From Mesorhizobium sp. (GTDB lineage Bacteria; Pseudomonadota; Alphaproteobacteria; Rhizobiales; Rhizobiaceae), in contig NZ_JANJTZ010000061.1 of NCBI RefSeq assembly GCF_024710845.1, positions 25,550 to 89,549 on the forward strand: a stretch of DNA of 64,000 nt. The letters run 5' to 3'. This document shows positions 17,764 to 27,049 of this stretch, one piece after another. Position numbers and translations under genes: made by a program. The notes under the pieces were generated by a model, which saw only the letters and a program-made list of their open reading frames with translations, made no database searches and had not been told where the DNA came from. Position 1 is the first letter of the stretch. Every line of letters starts with the position of its first letter.

Positions 17764-18918
17764 CTATTCGGCCGGCCCGGCGAAGAGGTCGCGGGCAATG
17801 ATCTGCTTCATTACTTCGGCGGCGCCGCCGGCGATCCGCGTGATGCGGGCATCGATATAGGCGCGTGCGATAGGGTACTCGATCATGTAGCCGTAGCCGC
17901 CGAAGAATTGCAGACACTGGTCCACGACTTTGCAATGGAGATCGGTAACCAGGAGTTTCACCTTTGCGGCATCGGTTGCGGACAACTGGCCTTTCAGGAA
18001 CTCGGCGATGCACCAGTCGACGAACACCCGCAACGCGGTCGTCTCGGCGTCGAGGGCGGCCAGGACGAACTGCGTGTTCTGGAAATCGGCAATCGTGCCG
18101 TCGAACGCCTTGCGTTCGCGAGTGTAGTCCACCGTCCAGCGGATCGCCCGCTCGGCCACGACGATACTCCGGACCGCCTGCGTCAGACGCTCCTGCGGAA
18201 GCTTCGTCATCATCATCGCGAAGCCGCGGCCTTCGTCGCCGAGCCGGTTGCCGACGGGCACGCGGACGCCCGCGTAGAAAAGCTCGGACGTGTCCTGCGC
18301 CTTCAGGCCGATCTTGTCGAGATTGCGCCCACGCTTGAACCCCGGGCGATCAGTCTCGACCAGGATCAGCGTCACGCCCTTGGCGCCCGCATTCGGATCG
18401 GTCTTGGAGCACGTTACGACCAGATCGGCGTTCTGGCCGTTGGATATGTAGACCTTCTGACCGTCGAGGACATAATCGCCGCCGTCGCGTACCGCGCGCA
18501 GCTTGATGTTCTTCGCGTCGCTGCCGGCTGACGGCTCGGTCATGCCGATCGCACCGATCGCTTCGCCGGTCACCATCTTCGGGATCCATGTCCGCTTGAT
18601 CTCTTCGGAACTCCAGGAAAGGATATAAGGGGCCACCATCTCGGAATGGACCATGAAGCCCGGACCGCTCAGGTTTTCGCGGGCAAGCTCTTCGATGACA
18701 ATGACATTGTAGAGCCAGTCGGCGCCGGATCCGCCATACTCCTCTGGCACGTTGCAGCACAGCATGCCCATCTCGCCGGCCTTGCGCCACATACCGCGGG
18801 GAACGATCTTGTTCTGCTCCCATTCCGCGTGATGCGGCACCATTTCGGCTTGCACGAAACGACGGACGCTTTCGCGAAATTGATCGTGCTCAGGAGAGAA
18901 GAGTGTCCGTTTCACCAT
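17764..18918 (-). CDS. Acyl-CoA dehydrogenase
   Basis: A 384-residue FAD-dependent dehydrogenase that introduces a 2,3-double bond into an acyl-CoA. Conserved blocks are VPEEYGGSGADW, IGAIGMTEPSAGSD (FAD and substrate loop), YISNGQNADL, and the C-terminal FFGGYGYMIEYPIARAYID with RITRIAGGAAEVMKQIIARDL. Length is normal for a single-subunit enzyme, unlike the paired enzymes elsewhere in the island. It is coupled to the CitE-like gene (2-nt gap). Confidence 0.9.
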   Translation of the reverse strand: MVKRTLFSPEHDQFRESVRRFVQAEMVPHHAEWEQNKIVPRGMWRKAGEMGMLCCNVPEEYGGSGADWLYNVIVIEELARENLSGPGFMVHSEMVAPYILSWSSEEIKRTWIPKMVTGEAIGAIGMTEPSAGSDAKNIKLRAVRDGGDYVLDGQKVYISNGQNADLVVTCSKTDPNAGAKGVTLILVETDRPGFKRGRNLDKIGLKAQDTSELFYAGVRVPVGNRLGDEGRGFAMMMTKLPQERLTQAVRSIVVAERAIRWTVDYTRERKAFDGTIADFQNTQFVLAALDAETTALRVFVDWCIAEFLKGQLSATDAAKVKLLVTDLHCKVVDQCLQFFGGYGYMIEYPIARAYIDARITRIAGGAAEVMKQIIARDLFAGPAE

Positions 18919-18920
18919 CG

Positions 18921-19814
18921 TCAGCCTCGGTTGGCATAGGCCTGGTGCATGGCGAGCACGTTATGGGCCTGCTTGAGATGAGGGATGTCGACCATCTTGC
19001 CGTCGAGCGCCACCGTACCGGCGCCAGGGCTGGCTGCGAAGGCGGCAACCACGCGGTGCGCATGTTCGACCGCTTGCGGCGACGGCGCGAATGCGCGGTT
19101 GATCGTGTCGACCTGGGCCGGATGAATGGCGATCCGTCCGGTGAAGCCTTCGGCAGCTGCCGCCATACAGGATGCGGCAAGCCCCGCATCGTCGCGGAAG
19201 TCGACATAAAGTGTATCGATCGCTTGGATGCCGCAGGCCTTTGCCGCAAGGAGCATCGACGATCGCGCTAACTGGTAGGTCATCGCCCACTTACCGCTGG
19301 AATCGAGGTTCGTGCTCGCACCAAGCGCAGCGCTGAGATCCTCGGCGCCCCAAGTCAGGCCCAGAAGGCGCGGCAGAGAGATCTCGGCGAAGTGCGCCAG
19401 CCTGAGAGGCGCGATCGGCGTCTCGGTCGCGACCGGCAGAATGCGCGTGCTACCGGGTGCCACGCCCTCGCGCGTTTCGAGCGCGTCGAGATAATCGCCA
19501 AGCGTGACGATGTCTTCGGGGCCGTTGGTCTTAGGAATCATGATGCCGTCCGGCGCGCCACCAACGACGGCGGCGAGGTCCGGCAGTGCAGCATCGTCGA
19601 GCGCGTTGATACGGACCCAGAGCTGCGTCCGGCGTTCGTGTCGCGGTCGGGCGTCGAGGAAGGTACGAATCATATCCCTGGCTAGTTGCTTCCGCTCCGG
19701 CGATACGGAATCCTCGATGTCGAGGATGATGGCGTCGGCGGTCGAACCGTCGGCCTTGGCAAGCTTATTGTCGCTGTCGCCGGGTATGAACAGCCAGGAG
19801 CGGAGGTTCGTCAT
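18921..19814 (-). CDS. HpcH/HpaI-CitE family acyl-CoA lyase
   Basis: A 297-residue TIM-barrel, Mg-dependent lyase. Conserved segments are [33 protein letters not shown] (metal-binding acidic residues), [22 protein letters not shown] and the C-terminal [14 protein letters not shown]. Relatives cleave or make malyl-CoA, citramalyl-CoA or 3-hydroxy-3-methylglutaryl-type CoA esters. Coupling with MaoC and an acyl-CoA dehydrogenase resembles the mycobacterial citE-maoC-fadE19 leucine/itaconate cluster. That suggests cleavage of a 3-hydroxyacyl-CoA with a 3-methyl branch. Confidence 0.87.
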   Translation of the reverse strand: MTNLRSWLFIPGDSDNKLAKADGSTADAIILDIEDSVSPERKQLARDMIRTFLDARPRHERRTQLWVRINALDDAALPDLAAVVGGAPDGIMIPKTNGPEDIVTLGDYLDALETREGVAPGSTRILPVATETPIAPLRLAHFAEISLPRLLGLTWGAEDLSAALGASTNLDSSGKWAMTYQLARSSMLLAAKACGIQAIDTLYVDFRDDAGLAASCMAAAAEGFTGRIAIHPAQVDTINRAFAPSPQAVEHAHRVVAAFAASPGAGTVALDGKMVDIPHLKQAHNVLAMHQAYANRG

Positions 19815-20284
19815 GCACTCGCTCCCTGCGGTGCTGGACGCTTGTGCTGCAAACCCATCCGCTTGCAGGATGCGACAAGCTCGCCCTTCTGGTTGTAGGC
19901 TCGGTGAACGAACGTCACGATGCCAGCGCTGGGCCGCGACTTGCTCTCCCTCAGGTCGAGAACCTCCGTCTCGACCCGAACCGTGTCCCCGTGAAACAGC
20001 GGCTTGGGAAAGCGAACCTCGTCCCAGCCAAGATTTGCAATGGCCCGACCCAAGGTCGTGTCTCCGACCGAGATGCCCACCATCAGGCCGAGCGTGAAGG
20101 CCGAGTTGACCAGACGCTGGCCGAACTCGGTCTCTGTGCGGCAGTATTCCTCATCGAGATGAAGGAGAGCGGGGTTGTGGGTCAGTGCGCTGAAGAAGAC
20201 ATTGTCGGCTTCGGTTATCGTGCGGCGCAGTTCGTGCCTGAAGACCTGGCCGACCGACATTTCGTCGAAGTAGGGTGCTGACAT
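19811..20284 (-). CDS. MaoC-family (R)-specific enoyl-CoA hydratase
   Basis: A 157-residue hot-dog protein. It has the hydratase motif [20 protein letters not shown], where Asp and His are catalytic in the family. [25 protein letters not shown] is the conserved second half. The ATG at 20284 (MSAPYFDEM) lies 8 nt after the thiolase stop; the longer frame upstream is a shadow. Its stop overlaps the CitE-like start as ATGA. It should hydrate an enoyl-CoA to the 3-hydroxyacyl-CoA that the next enzyme can cleave. Confidence 0.87.
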   Translation of the reverse strand: MSAPYFDEMSVGQVFRHELRRTITEADNVFFSALTHNPALLHLDEEYCRTETEFGQRLVNSAFTLGLMVGISVGDTTLGRAIANLGWDEVRFPKPLFHGDTVRVETEVLDLRESKSRPSAGIVTFVHRAYNQKGELVASCKRMGLQHKRPAPQGASA

Positions 20285-20292
20285 CTTCGGCC

Positions 20293-21495
20293 TCAGGAAT
20301 GCAGGCCGAGGATGGAGATTGCTGCGATGCCGAGATAAGGCACGCCTCCGAGATTGTGCGACAGGCCCATCGTGGGGTTGTCGAGCTGGCGCTTGCCGGC
20401 GCGGCCGAGCAGTTGCGTGTAGTTCTCGTAAGCCATGCGCAAGCCCGTTGCAGCGATCGGATGGCCGAAGCACTTCAGTCCGCCGTCTACCTGGCAAGGC
20501 ACGCCGCCGCCCTCGCGGTCGTAGAAACCGTCGAGAATGTCTCGGACGGCACGCCCTTCCTCGGAGATGAAGAGATCCTCCATCGTGACCAATTCGGTGA
20601 TGGAGAAGCAGTCGTGCACCTCCATCAGGCTGACCTGCTTGCGCGGATTGGTGATACCGGCTTCCTCATAGGCCCGTTTCGCGGCGGTGCGGGTGTTGCG
20701 CACGTGACTTCCATCCCACTGGTTGGTGGTCGTTTCAACGCCTGAACTGATCGCGAGCTGGATGGCCTTGATCGTGACCATATCCTTCTTCCCAAGCGCC
20801 CGCGCGATTTCCGGCGTTGTGACGATCGCTGCGGCCGCTCCGTCGCTCACGCCGGAGCAATCGTAGAGTCCAAGCGGCTCGGCGATCATCGGCGCATTCA
20901 GGATGGTCTCCATCGAGACCTCCTTGCGGAAGTGCGCCTTCGGGCTCAGAACCCCGTTCTGATGACTCTTCCACGAGACGTGGGCGAGCGCCTTCTTCAA
21001 CTCGTCCTTGGAGACCTGGAACTTGTTGCGATAGCCGGCTGCGAGCTGAGCGAAGCCGGCAGGCGCCGACCCGAGCGGCAGCCACAAATCATTGAAAGTG
21101 CCCTTGTATGCAGTCGGAAGACCACCGTAGCCGGTATCCTTGAGCTTCTCCGCGCCTATGGCGAGCGCGATATCGACTGCGCCCGAGGCCACGGCATAGG
21201 CTGCGCCGCGAAGCGCTTCCGTCCCGGTGGCGCACATATTCTCAACGCGAGATACCGGAATGCCGTCGAGCCGCAACGCAACCGAGGCCGGAATGGCGGA
21301 ATTGCCGACATTCACCGAGTCGATACACGACCCGTACCAAGCGGCCTCGATCTGCTCACGCTCGATACCCGCGTCTGCCAGCGCCTCATCGAATGCTTCC
21401 GCCAACAGCTTGTCGGTGCCAGTGTCCCAACGCTCGCCGAACTGGGAACAACCCATCCCGATGATGGCGACCTTGTCCTTGATACCTGTGGCCAT
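20293..21495 (-). CDS. Thiolase-family acetyltransferase (SCP-x-like)
   Basis: A 400-residue thiolase of the SCP-x type that cleaves 3-ketoacyl-CoA. The nucleophilic Cys lies in [14 protein letters not shown], the first His in [10 protein letters not shown] and the second in [16 protein letters not shown]. The sequence is full length. AGGAGG precedes the ATG. SCP-x-type thiolases work with a DUF35 partner in branched and steroid acyl-CoA breakdown; here the DUF35 domain is fused to the protein encoded just upstream (9-nt gap). Confidence 0.9.
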   Translation of the reverse strand: MATGIKDKVAIIGMGCSQFGERWDTGTDKLLAEAFDEALADAGIEREQIEAAWYGSCIDSVNVGNSAIPASVALRLDGIPVSRVENMCATGTEALRGAAYAVASGAVDIALAIGAEKLKDTGYGGLPTAYKGTFNDLWLPLGSAPAGFAQLAAGYRNKFQVSKDELKKALAHVSWKSHQNGVLSPKAHFRKEVSMETILNAPMIAEPLGLYDCSGVSDGAAAAIVTTPEIARALGKKDMVTIKAIQLAISSGVETTTNQWDGSHVRNTRTAAKRAYEEAGITNPRKQVSLMEVHDCFSITELVTMEDLFISEEGRAVRDILDGFYDREGGGVPCQVDGGLKCFGHPIAATGLRMAYENYTQLLGRAGKRQLDNPTMGLSHNLGGVPYLGIAAISILGLHS

Positions 21496-21504
21496 GAGAG
21501 CCTC

Positions 21505-22947
21505 CTAAATCCTTACCGGAGTCGATTTCCAGAAGTAGCGATTGAACCCACGAATGGCGTCCCGCTCCTTGATACGGAAGACCATCTTCAGAGGGACACC
21601 CACATCGATTGCGTCGGCCGGCGCGTCGATCATCTCCATGAGCAAGCGGGCGCCGTTGTCGAACTGAACGAATCCGACATAGAGAGGCGGCGCGGGATGA
21701 TAGGAAAGCCAATCGGCCGTGAACGTGAGGATCTTGGCCGGCTCATCGACCAGGGACTGTGAATCGAACTGGCTCGACGGAGCCTTGCAGACCGAGTTGA
21801 CGCAATAGGCCATCTGAGGGAACTGCACGGTCCCGCAGGCGCGGCAGCGGCCGGCGTTGAAATGCGACAGTTGGTGCTCGTTGCGATACGCATCCGTCAG
21901 GGCCGCCTTGCCGGCCTTCTCCGAGCGCATTCCCCATTCGAGGTCGATGTCACCCTGGAAGGACAACATGCGCAGGTAGTCGTTCGTCAGGTAGCGGTCG
22001 GCAATTGCATCGTCGACGCCGCGCCAGTCGGCGGCATCCATGCGCCTGCCGCTCGCCTCCAGTACAAGGGCGTCCGCGCCCTGGCCAAAGCCGACGAGCA
22101 GGATCCGCTCCCCCGCCTCCGCCTTCGCGAGCACCGAAGCGAGCATCAGTAGGGGATGTGCGGCACCGGTGTAGCCACACTCGGCATCCAGACCGTCGGC
22201 GACGTCTCCTGCGAACCCGACCGCCTTGGCAACGACCTGTGCCGCTCCACGGAATAGCGACGGCATGACGAAGTGCCTGATGTCGGATATCGCGACGCCG
22301 GCATTCGCCAGCGCCAACTTGACTGCACGCGGAGCGATCTTGGCATAGCCCTCGTCGCGCACCCACCGCTCCTCCCAGAAGTAGTCGGTCTCGACGTCGG
22401 CAGATCGGAAATGGTCGACGAAGTAAGCGGCAACGGAAGCGTGCCCGAGCAGTCGCGCGATCACGTCTCCCTCGCCGACCGTGACAGCGGCGGCGCCGGC
22501 GCCGAAGTAGAGCTCCTGCGTGCTTGCCGGCTTCGCGTGCGGCTTGTCGGACGCGACCAGAAGTGTCCGGCCCTTGCCTTGTGTCAGGACGCTTAGCAGG
22601 GCCGTGGTTGCCGCCCGCTGGCTGCCCGCGACGTCGGACGTCACGAGGTCGGGCCGAAGACCGAGCGCGCCCGCCACGATGACCGCGTTCTGGAGATCGG
22701 CATAAGGAAGCCTTGTCGATGCCAGCACGAGCGATCCGATGCTTTCGGCGCCGACGCCCCGGAGACAGTCGCGCCCGGCCTCGACCGCCATCGTCACGGC
22801 GTCCTCGTCCCAGCTGCAGAATGCGCGATTGCCTTTGGCTGCCCCGGACAGGGACGGCGCCATCCAGCGGTGAGCCGCGGCAATCGCGCCGCGAGCGAGA
22901 CGGTAGCGTGGCACATAGGCGCCAATCGAGGTGATCCCGTATTCCAT
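21505..22947 (-). CDS. HMG-CoA synthase-like protein fused to a DUF35 Zn-ribbon/OB domain
   Basis: A 480-residue fusion. Residues 1 to about 345 form a KAS III/HMG-CoA synthase-like thiolase fold (ITSIGAYVPRYRL, LYFGAGAAAVTVG). Residues from about 355 form a DUF35 domain: a four-Cys zinc ribbon (GRCRACGTVQFPQMAYC and VC) then an OB fold. The usual catalytic Cys region reads TSDVAGSQRAATTAL, with no cysteine. It is probably non-condensing and acts as an acyl-CoA binding or scaffold partner for the adjacent thiolase. It is the first gene of its operon, with a motif-B site upstream. Confidence 0.8.
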   Translation of the reverse strand: MEYGITSIGAYVPRYRLARGAIAAAHRWMAPSLSGAAKGNRAFCSWDEDAVTMAVEAGRDCLRGVGAESIGSLVLASTRLPYADLQNAVIVAGALGLRPDLVTSDVAGSQRAATTALLSVLTQGKGRTLLVASDKPHAKPASTQELYFGAGAAAVTVGEGDVIARLLGHASVAAYFVDHFRSADVETDYFWEERWVRDEGYAKIAPRAVKLALANAGVAISDIRHFVMPSLFRGAAQVVAKAVGFAGDVADGLDAECGYTGAAHPLLMLASVLAKAEAGERILLVGFGQGADALVLEASGRRMDAADWRGVDDAIADRYLTNDYLRMLSFQGDIDLEWGMRSEKAGKAALTDAYRNEHQLSHFNAGRCRACGTVQFPQMAYCVNSVCKAPSSQFDSQSLVDEPAKILTFTADWLSYHPAPPLYVGFVQFDNGARLLMEMIDAPADAIDVGVPLKMVFRIKERDAIRGFNRYFWKSTPVRI

Positions 22948-22982
22948 CAGCTTCTACAGCGCCCCTGGTTCATATCCGGCTG

Positions 22983-23007
22983 AGCGAACATTTAATACGC
23001 TAGCTGA
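22983..23007 (-). promoter_or_regulatory. Motif-B site in divergent promoter
   Basis: Reads GCTAGCGTATTAAATGTTC in the minus direction and matches the island motif (closest to the site at 61806). A second GCTAGC lies at 23014-23019, 15 bp from the one at 22999-23004. It sits between the HMGS-like operon and the metallo-hydrolase gene. Confidence 0.5.
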
Positions 23008-23110
23008 TTATTTGCTAGCGGTTTTTATTCGTTTCGTCCATTATCTCGCCAGGCCGATTTCCGATGTCGTCCCGCTGACAGCAAGTTACTGATCTTTCTA
23101 GGATATCTCC

Positions 23111-24145
23111 TTGCCCAATAGTGTCGAAACCGCCCTGCGTCTGTCCACTCCGCCCGATCGCGGCGAAGTAGTCGAAGTCGCTGACGGTCTGCTTTGGGCG
23201 AGGTTGGCGCTGCCGTTCGCGCTCAATCACGTCAACATCTTCTTCCTTGAGGACGCCGACGGTTTCGCCGCGATCGATACGGGCATAGGCGACGAGGCGA
23301 CCAAAGAGGCCTGGCTGGCTCTTCTCGACGGACCGCTGCGCGGCAAGCCGATCACGCGCCTCATCCTGACCCACCACCATCCGGACCATATGGGGCTGGC
23401 CGGCTGGCTTGTCGATCGCCTGGGCGTGCCGATCCACATGACGGACTCGGAGTTCTTCTTCGCCCAACACCTCGCCCACAATGCCGAGGCCGTCGATGTC
23501 GAAGGGTATCAGGATTTCTACCGCAGGCACGGTATGGACACCCGCTTCGCCGACATCATCATCAACCAGGGCCACCGCTACAAACGTACCATTACCGGCC
23601 TTCCGTGGCACTACCGGCCAGTGAACGACGGCGACAGGCTGAATATCGGCGGCCGCGAGCTTGAAGTCTCCACCGGCGGCGGCCACTCGGTCGATCAGGC
23701 TATGCTTCTCAGCCGATTCGAAGGCATCTTTCTCGGTGCCGACCAAGTGCTGCCGGCCATCACTCCCAATATCAGCGTCCTCGCCATCAGCCCCGACGCC
23801 GACCCGCTTGGCCAGTACCTTTTGTCGCTGTCACGCATCTCCAAGGAAATCGACGACGACGTTCTGGTCCTGCCCGGCCACAGGCAGCCCTTTACCGGCC
23901 TGCATGGCCGCACCGCGGAACTGGCACATCATCATGAACAGCGGTGCAGAATCATCGAGGAAGCATGCCGGGGACGCGCCCTGACAACGGCGGAGGTGAG
24001 GCCGTTCCTCTTCAATCGGGAACTTGACCCGCATACCATGTCGTTCGCCTTCAGCGAGACACTCGCACACATCAACATGATGGTGCGCACGGGAAGGCTC
24101 ACTTGGGAATCTGACGGCGCCATCCTGCGGGCAATCGCGGCGTAG
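23111..24145 (+). CDS. MBL-fold metallo-hydrolase
   Basis: A 344-residue metallo-beta-lactamase-fold hydrolase. The dinuclear metal motif THHHPDHMG is at residues 86-94. A further metal ligand lies in STGGGHSVDQAML, an Asp in FLGADQVLP and a His in VLPGHRQPFTG. The C-terminal helical region (PHTMSFAFSETLAHINMM) is typical of acyl-CoA-thioesterase-like or LACTB2-like members. It may hydrolyse a CoA thioester or lactone of the pathway. The start is TTG 23111. It is transcribed divergently from the HMGS-like operon. Confidence 0.85.
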   Translation: MPNSVETALRLSTPPDRGEVVEVADGLLWARLALPFALNHVNIFFLEDADGFAAIDTGIGDEATKEAWLALLDGPLRGKPITRLILTHHHPDHMGLAGWLVDRLGVPIHMTDSEFFFAQHLAHNAEAVDVEGYQDFYRRHGMDTRFADIIINQGHRYKRTITGLPWHYRPVNDGDRLNIGGRELEVSTGGGHSVDQAMLLSRFEGIFLGADQVLPAITPNISVLAISPDADPLGQYLLSLSRISKEIDDDVLVLPGHRQPFTGLHGRTAELAHHHEQRCRIIEEACRGRALTTAEVRPFLFNRELDPHTMSFAFSETLAHINMMVRTGRLTWESDGAILRAIAA

Positions 24146-24211
24146 CGGCGGGTGCGCCACAAAGATAGAGTGCTGCGCCTCGTGTCCATTGGCGGAAAGG
24201 TAGCGCGCCGC

Positions 24212-24236
24212 CGGCCGCGGCCCCGGTCCGCGGCCG
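24212..24236. terminator. GC-rich hairpin between convergent genes
   Basis: Perfect 9-bp arms CGGCCGCGG and CCGCGGCCG with a 7-nt loop lie between the convergent hydrolase and SDR genes. There is no T-run. It is a plausible bidirectional transcription stop. Confidence 0.4.
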
Positions 24237-24277
24237 TTCCAGCTTCGGAGCGATGCTGCCCGGGACGCCCGCGGCTG

Positions 24278-25177
24278 TCAGGGATCGAGCTCCTGCCCGA
24301 TATCAATACCGGCATTCTTCCTCGATCGGGCGACGATGTCCCTAATCCGCTCGCCGATCTCGGCCGGGTTCTTCGAAGCGGGAGACGTCGCGCCGTGCTG
24401 CCAGCTCTCGGCCACGGTGAAACCGTAGCCCCACGCCTCGAAAACGCGGCCGCTGACATTCTTCGCCTCGGCGCTCGCGAGCCAGGTTACGATCGACGCC
24501 ACCCATTCGGGGTCGCGCATCGCCAATTGTTCCTCAGTCCACTCGCGCAGCCCCTCGGTCATGCGTGTCGTGGCGCGCGGCGCGATCGCGTTGACGGTGA
24601 CGCCATAGCGCTGCAGTTCACGCGCGGCAACGATCGAGAAAGATGCGATGCCGGCTTTGGCGGCGGCATAGTTCGACTGACCTATGTTGCAGTAGAGGCC
24701 CGAATGCGACGTCGTGTTGATGACGCGCGCATCGATGGGCTTACCCTCCTTTTGCAGCAGCCTCCAATAGTTGGCGGCGTGGTGGGTCATCGCAAACGTA
24801 GACTTCATGTGCACCCTGATAACCGAGTCCCATTCGTCTTCGGTCATGTTGATCAGCATGCGATCTCGCAGGATGCCGGCATTGTTGACCACGACATCGA
24901 GCCCGCCGAAGGAGTCCACGGCTTTCCGCACCAAGGCCTTCGCACCCTCCCAGCTTGCGACATCGCTGTCGTCCACGACGGCTGCACCGCCATTCGCGAC
25001 GATCTCGTTCACGACTTCCTGCGCCGGCGATACGTCCGCACCGATGCCCGCGGCCGTCGAGCCGAGATCGTTCACGACCACCTTGGCGCCGTGTTCGGCA
25101 AGCTTCAACGCATGGGCTCGACCCAGTCCCCTGCCGGCGCCCGTCACGATCGCAACCCTGCCCTCACACAATTTCAT
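24278..25177 (-). CDS. SDR, peroxisomal-MFE-2-like hydroxyacyl-CoA dehydrogenase
   Basis: A 299-residue SDR. It has TGAGRGLGRAHALKLAEHGA, VVNDLG, NNAGILRDRMLINMTEDEWD and the catalytic Ser and Tyr-Lys in TTSHSGLYCNIGQSNYAAAK. This is the signature of the (3R)-hydroxyacyl-CoA dehydrogenase domain of multifunctional enzyme 2 (17beta-HSD4). It should oxidise a 3-hydroxyacyl-CoA with NAD+. AGGACGG precedes the ATG. It diverges from the ligase/dehydrogenase operon across a promoter with a motif-B site. Confidence 0.88.
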   Translation of the reverse strand: MKLCEGRVAIVTGAGRGLGRAHALKLAEHGAKVVVNDLGSTAAGIGADVSPAQEVVNEIVANGGAAVVDDSDVASWEGAKALVRKAVDSFGGLDVVVNNAGILRDRMLINMTEDEWDSVIRVHMKSTFAMTHHAANYWRLLQKEGKPIDARVINTTSHSGLYCNIGQSNYAAAKAGIASFSIVAARELQRYGVTVNAIAPRATTRMTEGLREWTEEQLAMRDPEWVASIVTWLASAEAKNVSGRVFEAWGYGFTVAESWQHGATSPASKNPAEIGERIRDIVARSRKNAGIDIGQELDP

Positions 25178-25226
25178 TTCCCGTCCTTTCCAAAGCTACT
25201 GCAACCCGTCGTCGTCGGTTGCCTTA

Positions 25227-25251
25227 TACACATGCTTACTATATGCTTCAA
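25227..25251 (+). promoter_or_regulatory. Motif-B site in divergent promoter
   Basis: Contains TACTATATGCTTCA (25237-25250), identical over 14 nt to the right half of the site at 55213. The left half differs. It lies in the 267-bp AT-richer gap between the SDR and the acyl-CoA synthetase operon. Confidence 0.55.
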
Positions 25252-25444
25252 TACCATCAGGAATGAATGATCGTCGAACGGACGATGTCGACATTGATGC
25301 CGAACGGCGGCAGGCTGTGCGTCGGCAACAAGGGGAGGTAGACTTGATCTTTGAGATTGCGGGCAGTGGAGCCGCGTCTGCGCGGCATCGGGCACGGTTC
25401 GTTTCGATCGTGCCGGGCCGAATCGGGAGCATTGTCGGCCAGCC

Positions 25445-27046
25445 ATGAATTCCGTTCAGTCCATCATGGCCGCGGGTCTCCGCTCCTGGGCCGAGCGCGA
25501 TCCCGGGCGCATCCTCGTCCATTTCCCCGGAGGTCCTGACTGGACCTATGGGCAGATCGAAACGCTGGCCAACAAATTCGCTCGGCTGTACCGGTCGGCC
25601 GGGTTGAAGACGGGAGACCATGTCGCGGGCATTTTTTCCAATGACCCGTACATGCTTGCCGCGGTCTGGGGCGCATATCGCTCGGGCGTCTACTTCACGC
25701 CGGTAGCAAACACGTTTTCAGGCGCTGAAATCGCCTACGTCGTAGGCAATTCGCAGGCAAAGGTCGTCATCGCCGACGCCCGCTACGAGACGGGAGTCGG
25801 TGAACTCCCCCGGGCAGTTACATCGGTGCGGGTCTTTCTCGCCCATGGCGGCGCAATTGAAGGCTATGCCGACTTGGCCAGCGCGCTCGACGCCCTTCCC
25901 GGCACTCCTCTCGACGACGAAGTGCCAGGCGCAATCATGCTCTATTCCTCCGGAACGACCGGTGCGCCGAAAGGCATCTTCCGGCCGCTTCGCACTGTCG
26001 ACCAGATTGGCGAAGGGCCTCCGCCCTTCGCTCGCGACCTGATTGAGATTTTCGGGATTGACGCCGACACACGTTATCTGTCGCCAGCGCCGCTGTACCA
26101 CGCGTCGCCGATGCGCTTCACGCTCGCGGTTTCCGCGGCGGGCGGGACCACGGTAATGATGCGCAAGTTCGACGCGGAGGAGTCGCTCGATCTTCTCATG
26201 CAGGAAGGCATCACCATGTCGCAATGGGTGCCGACCATGTTCCAGCGCATGCTTGCCCTGCCCGAGGAGCGGCGCCATGCGTTCAGCGCGCCGGCCCATC
26301 GCGTAGCAATTCATGCCGCTGCGCCCTGCCCGCCCCCGGTCAAGCGGGCGATGATCGACTGGTGGGGACCGATCTTGCGCGAATACTATGCCGGCTCCGA
26401 AAGCGTCGGACTGGCCACGATCGACAGCCATGAATGGCTGGAGCGCCCTGGCTCGGTCGGCAAGGTGGTCAAAGGCATTCCTCATATCCTTGATGCCAGT
26501 GGCCGGGAACTGCCGGTCGGCGAGACCGGCGGCATCTATTTCAGCGGCACTGCCAAGTTCGAATATTTCGGCGAGCCCGAGAAAACCCGCGCCAGGACCT
26601 CACCGCAAGGCTACCAGACGTTCGGCGACGTCGGCTGGCTCGACGCCGAGGGATACCTGTTTCTGTCGGACCGAATGGACGACATGATCATCTCCGGCGG
26701 CGTCAACCTTTATCCGCAGGAGATCGAACTCGCCATCGAGGAGGCGCCGGGCGTGTCCGAGTGCGCCGTGGTCGGCGTGCCCGACGAGGATTTCGGCGAA
26801 CGGCCTGTCGCCTTCGTGGTGCGGGACCGCGCCGCGGGCTCTCTTTCGGAACCGGAGTTTTCGGCCTGCCTCGAAACGTTCGCGCGCAAGCGTCTCGGAA
26901 AGACCAAGCAGTTGAAGGCGTTCCACATCGTGGAGAAGTTGCCCCGCACGCCGACGGGCAAGCTGCAACGCCGCGTCCTGCGTGATCGGCTACGTACCTC
27001 GCAACCTCGGCCGGACCCCGATTCCGGCTCCTCCAGCAAGGCATAG
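25445..27046 (+). CDS. Acyl-CoA synthetase (AMP-forming)
   Basis: A 533-residue ANL-superfamily ligase. The P-loop is YSSGTTGAPKGI (about 166-177), the A5 motif is EYYAGSESVG, the A8 hinge is DRMDDMIISGGVNLYP, and the catalytic lysine is in RTPTGKLQRR near the C-terminus. It activates a carboxylic acid to its CoA ester in the cytoplasm. A3/A5 sequences fit the medium-size hydrophobic acid (FadD3/FadD19-like) group rather than acetate or benzoate enzymes, but the substrate is not predictable. It begins a three-gene operon with a heteromeric acyl-CoA dehydrogenase. Confidence 0.88.
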   Translation: MNSVQSIMAAGLRSWAERDPGRILVHFPGGPDWTYGQIETLANKFARLYRSAGLKTGDHVAGIFSNDPYMLAAVWGAYRSGVYFTPVANTFSGAEIAYVVGNSQAKVVIADARYETGVGELPRAVTSVRVFLAHGGAIEGYADLASALDALPGTPLDDEVPGAIMLYSSGTTGAPKGIFRPLRTVDQIGEGPPPFARDLIEIFGIDADTRYLSPAPLYHASPMRFTLAVSAAGGTTVMMRKFDAEESLDLLMQEGITMSQWVPTMFQRMLALPEERRHAFSAPAHRVAIHAAAPCPPPVKRAMIDWWGPILREYYAGSESVGLATIDSHEWLERPGSVGKVVKGIPHILDASGRELPVGETGGIYFSGTAKFEYFGEPEKTRARTSPQGYQTFGDVGWLDAEGYLFLSDRMDDMIISGGVNLYPQEIELAIEEAPGVSECAVVGVPDEDFGERPVAFVVRDRAAGSLSEPEFSACLETFARKRLGKTKQLKAFHIVEKLPRTPTGKLQRRVLRDRLRTSQPRPDPDSGSSSKA

Positions 27047-27049
27047 GCC

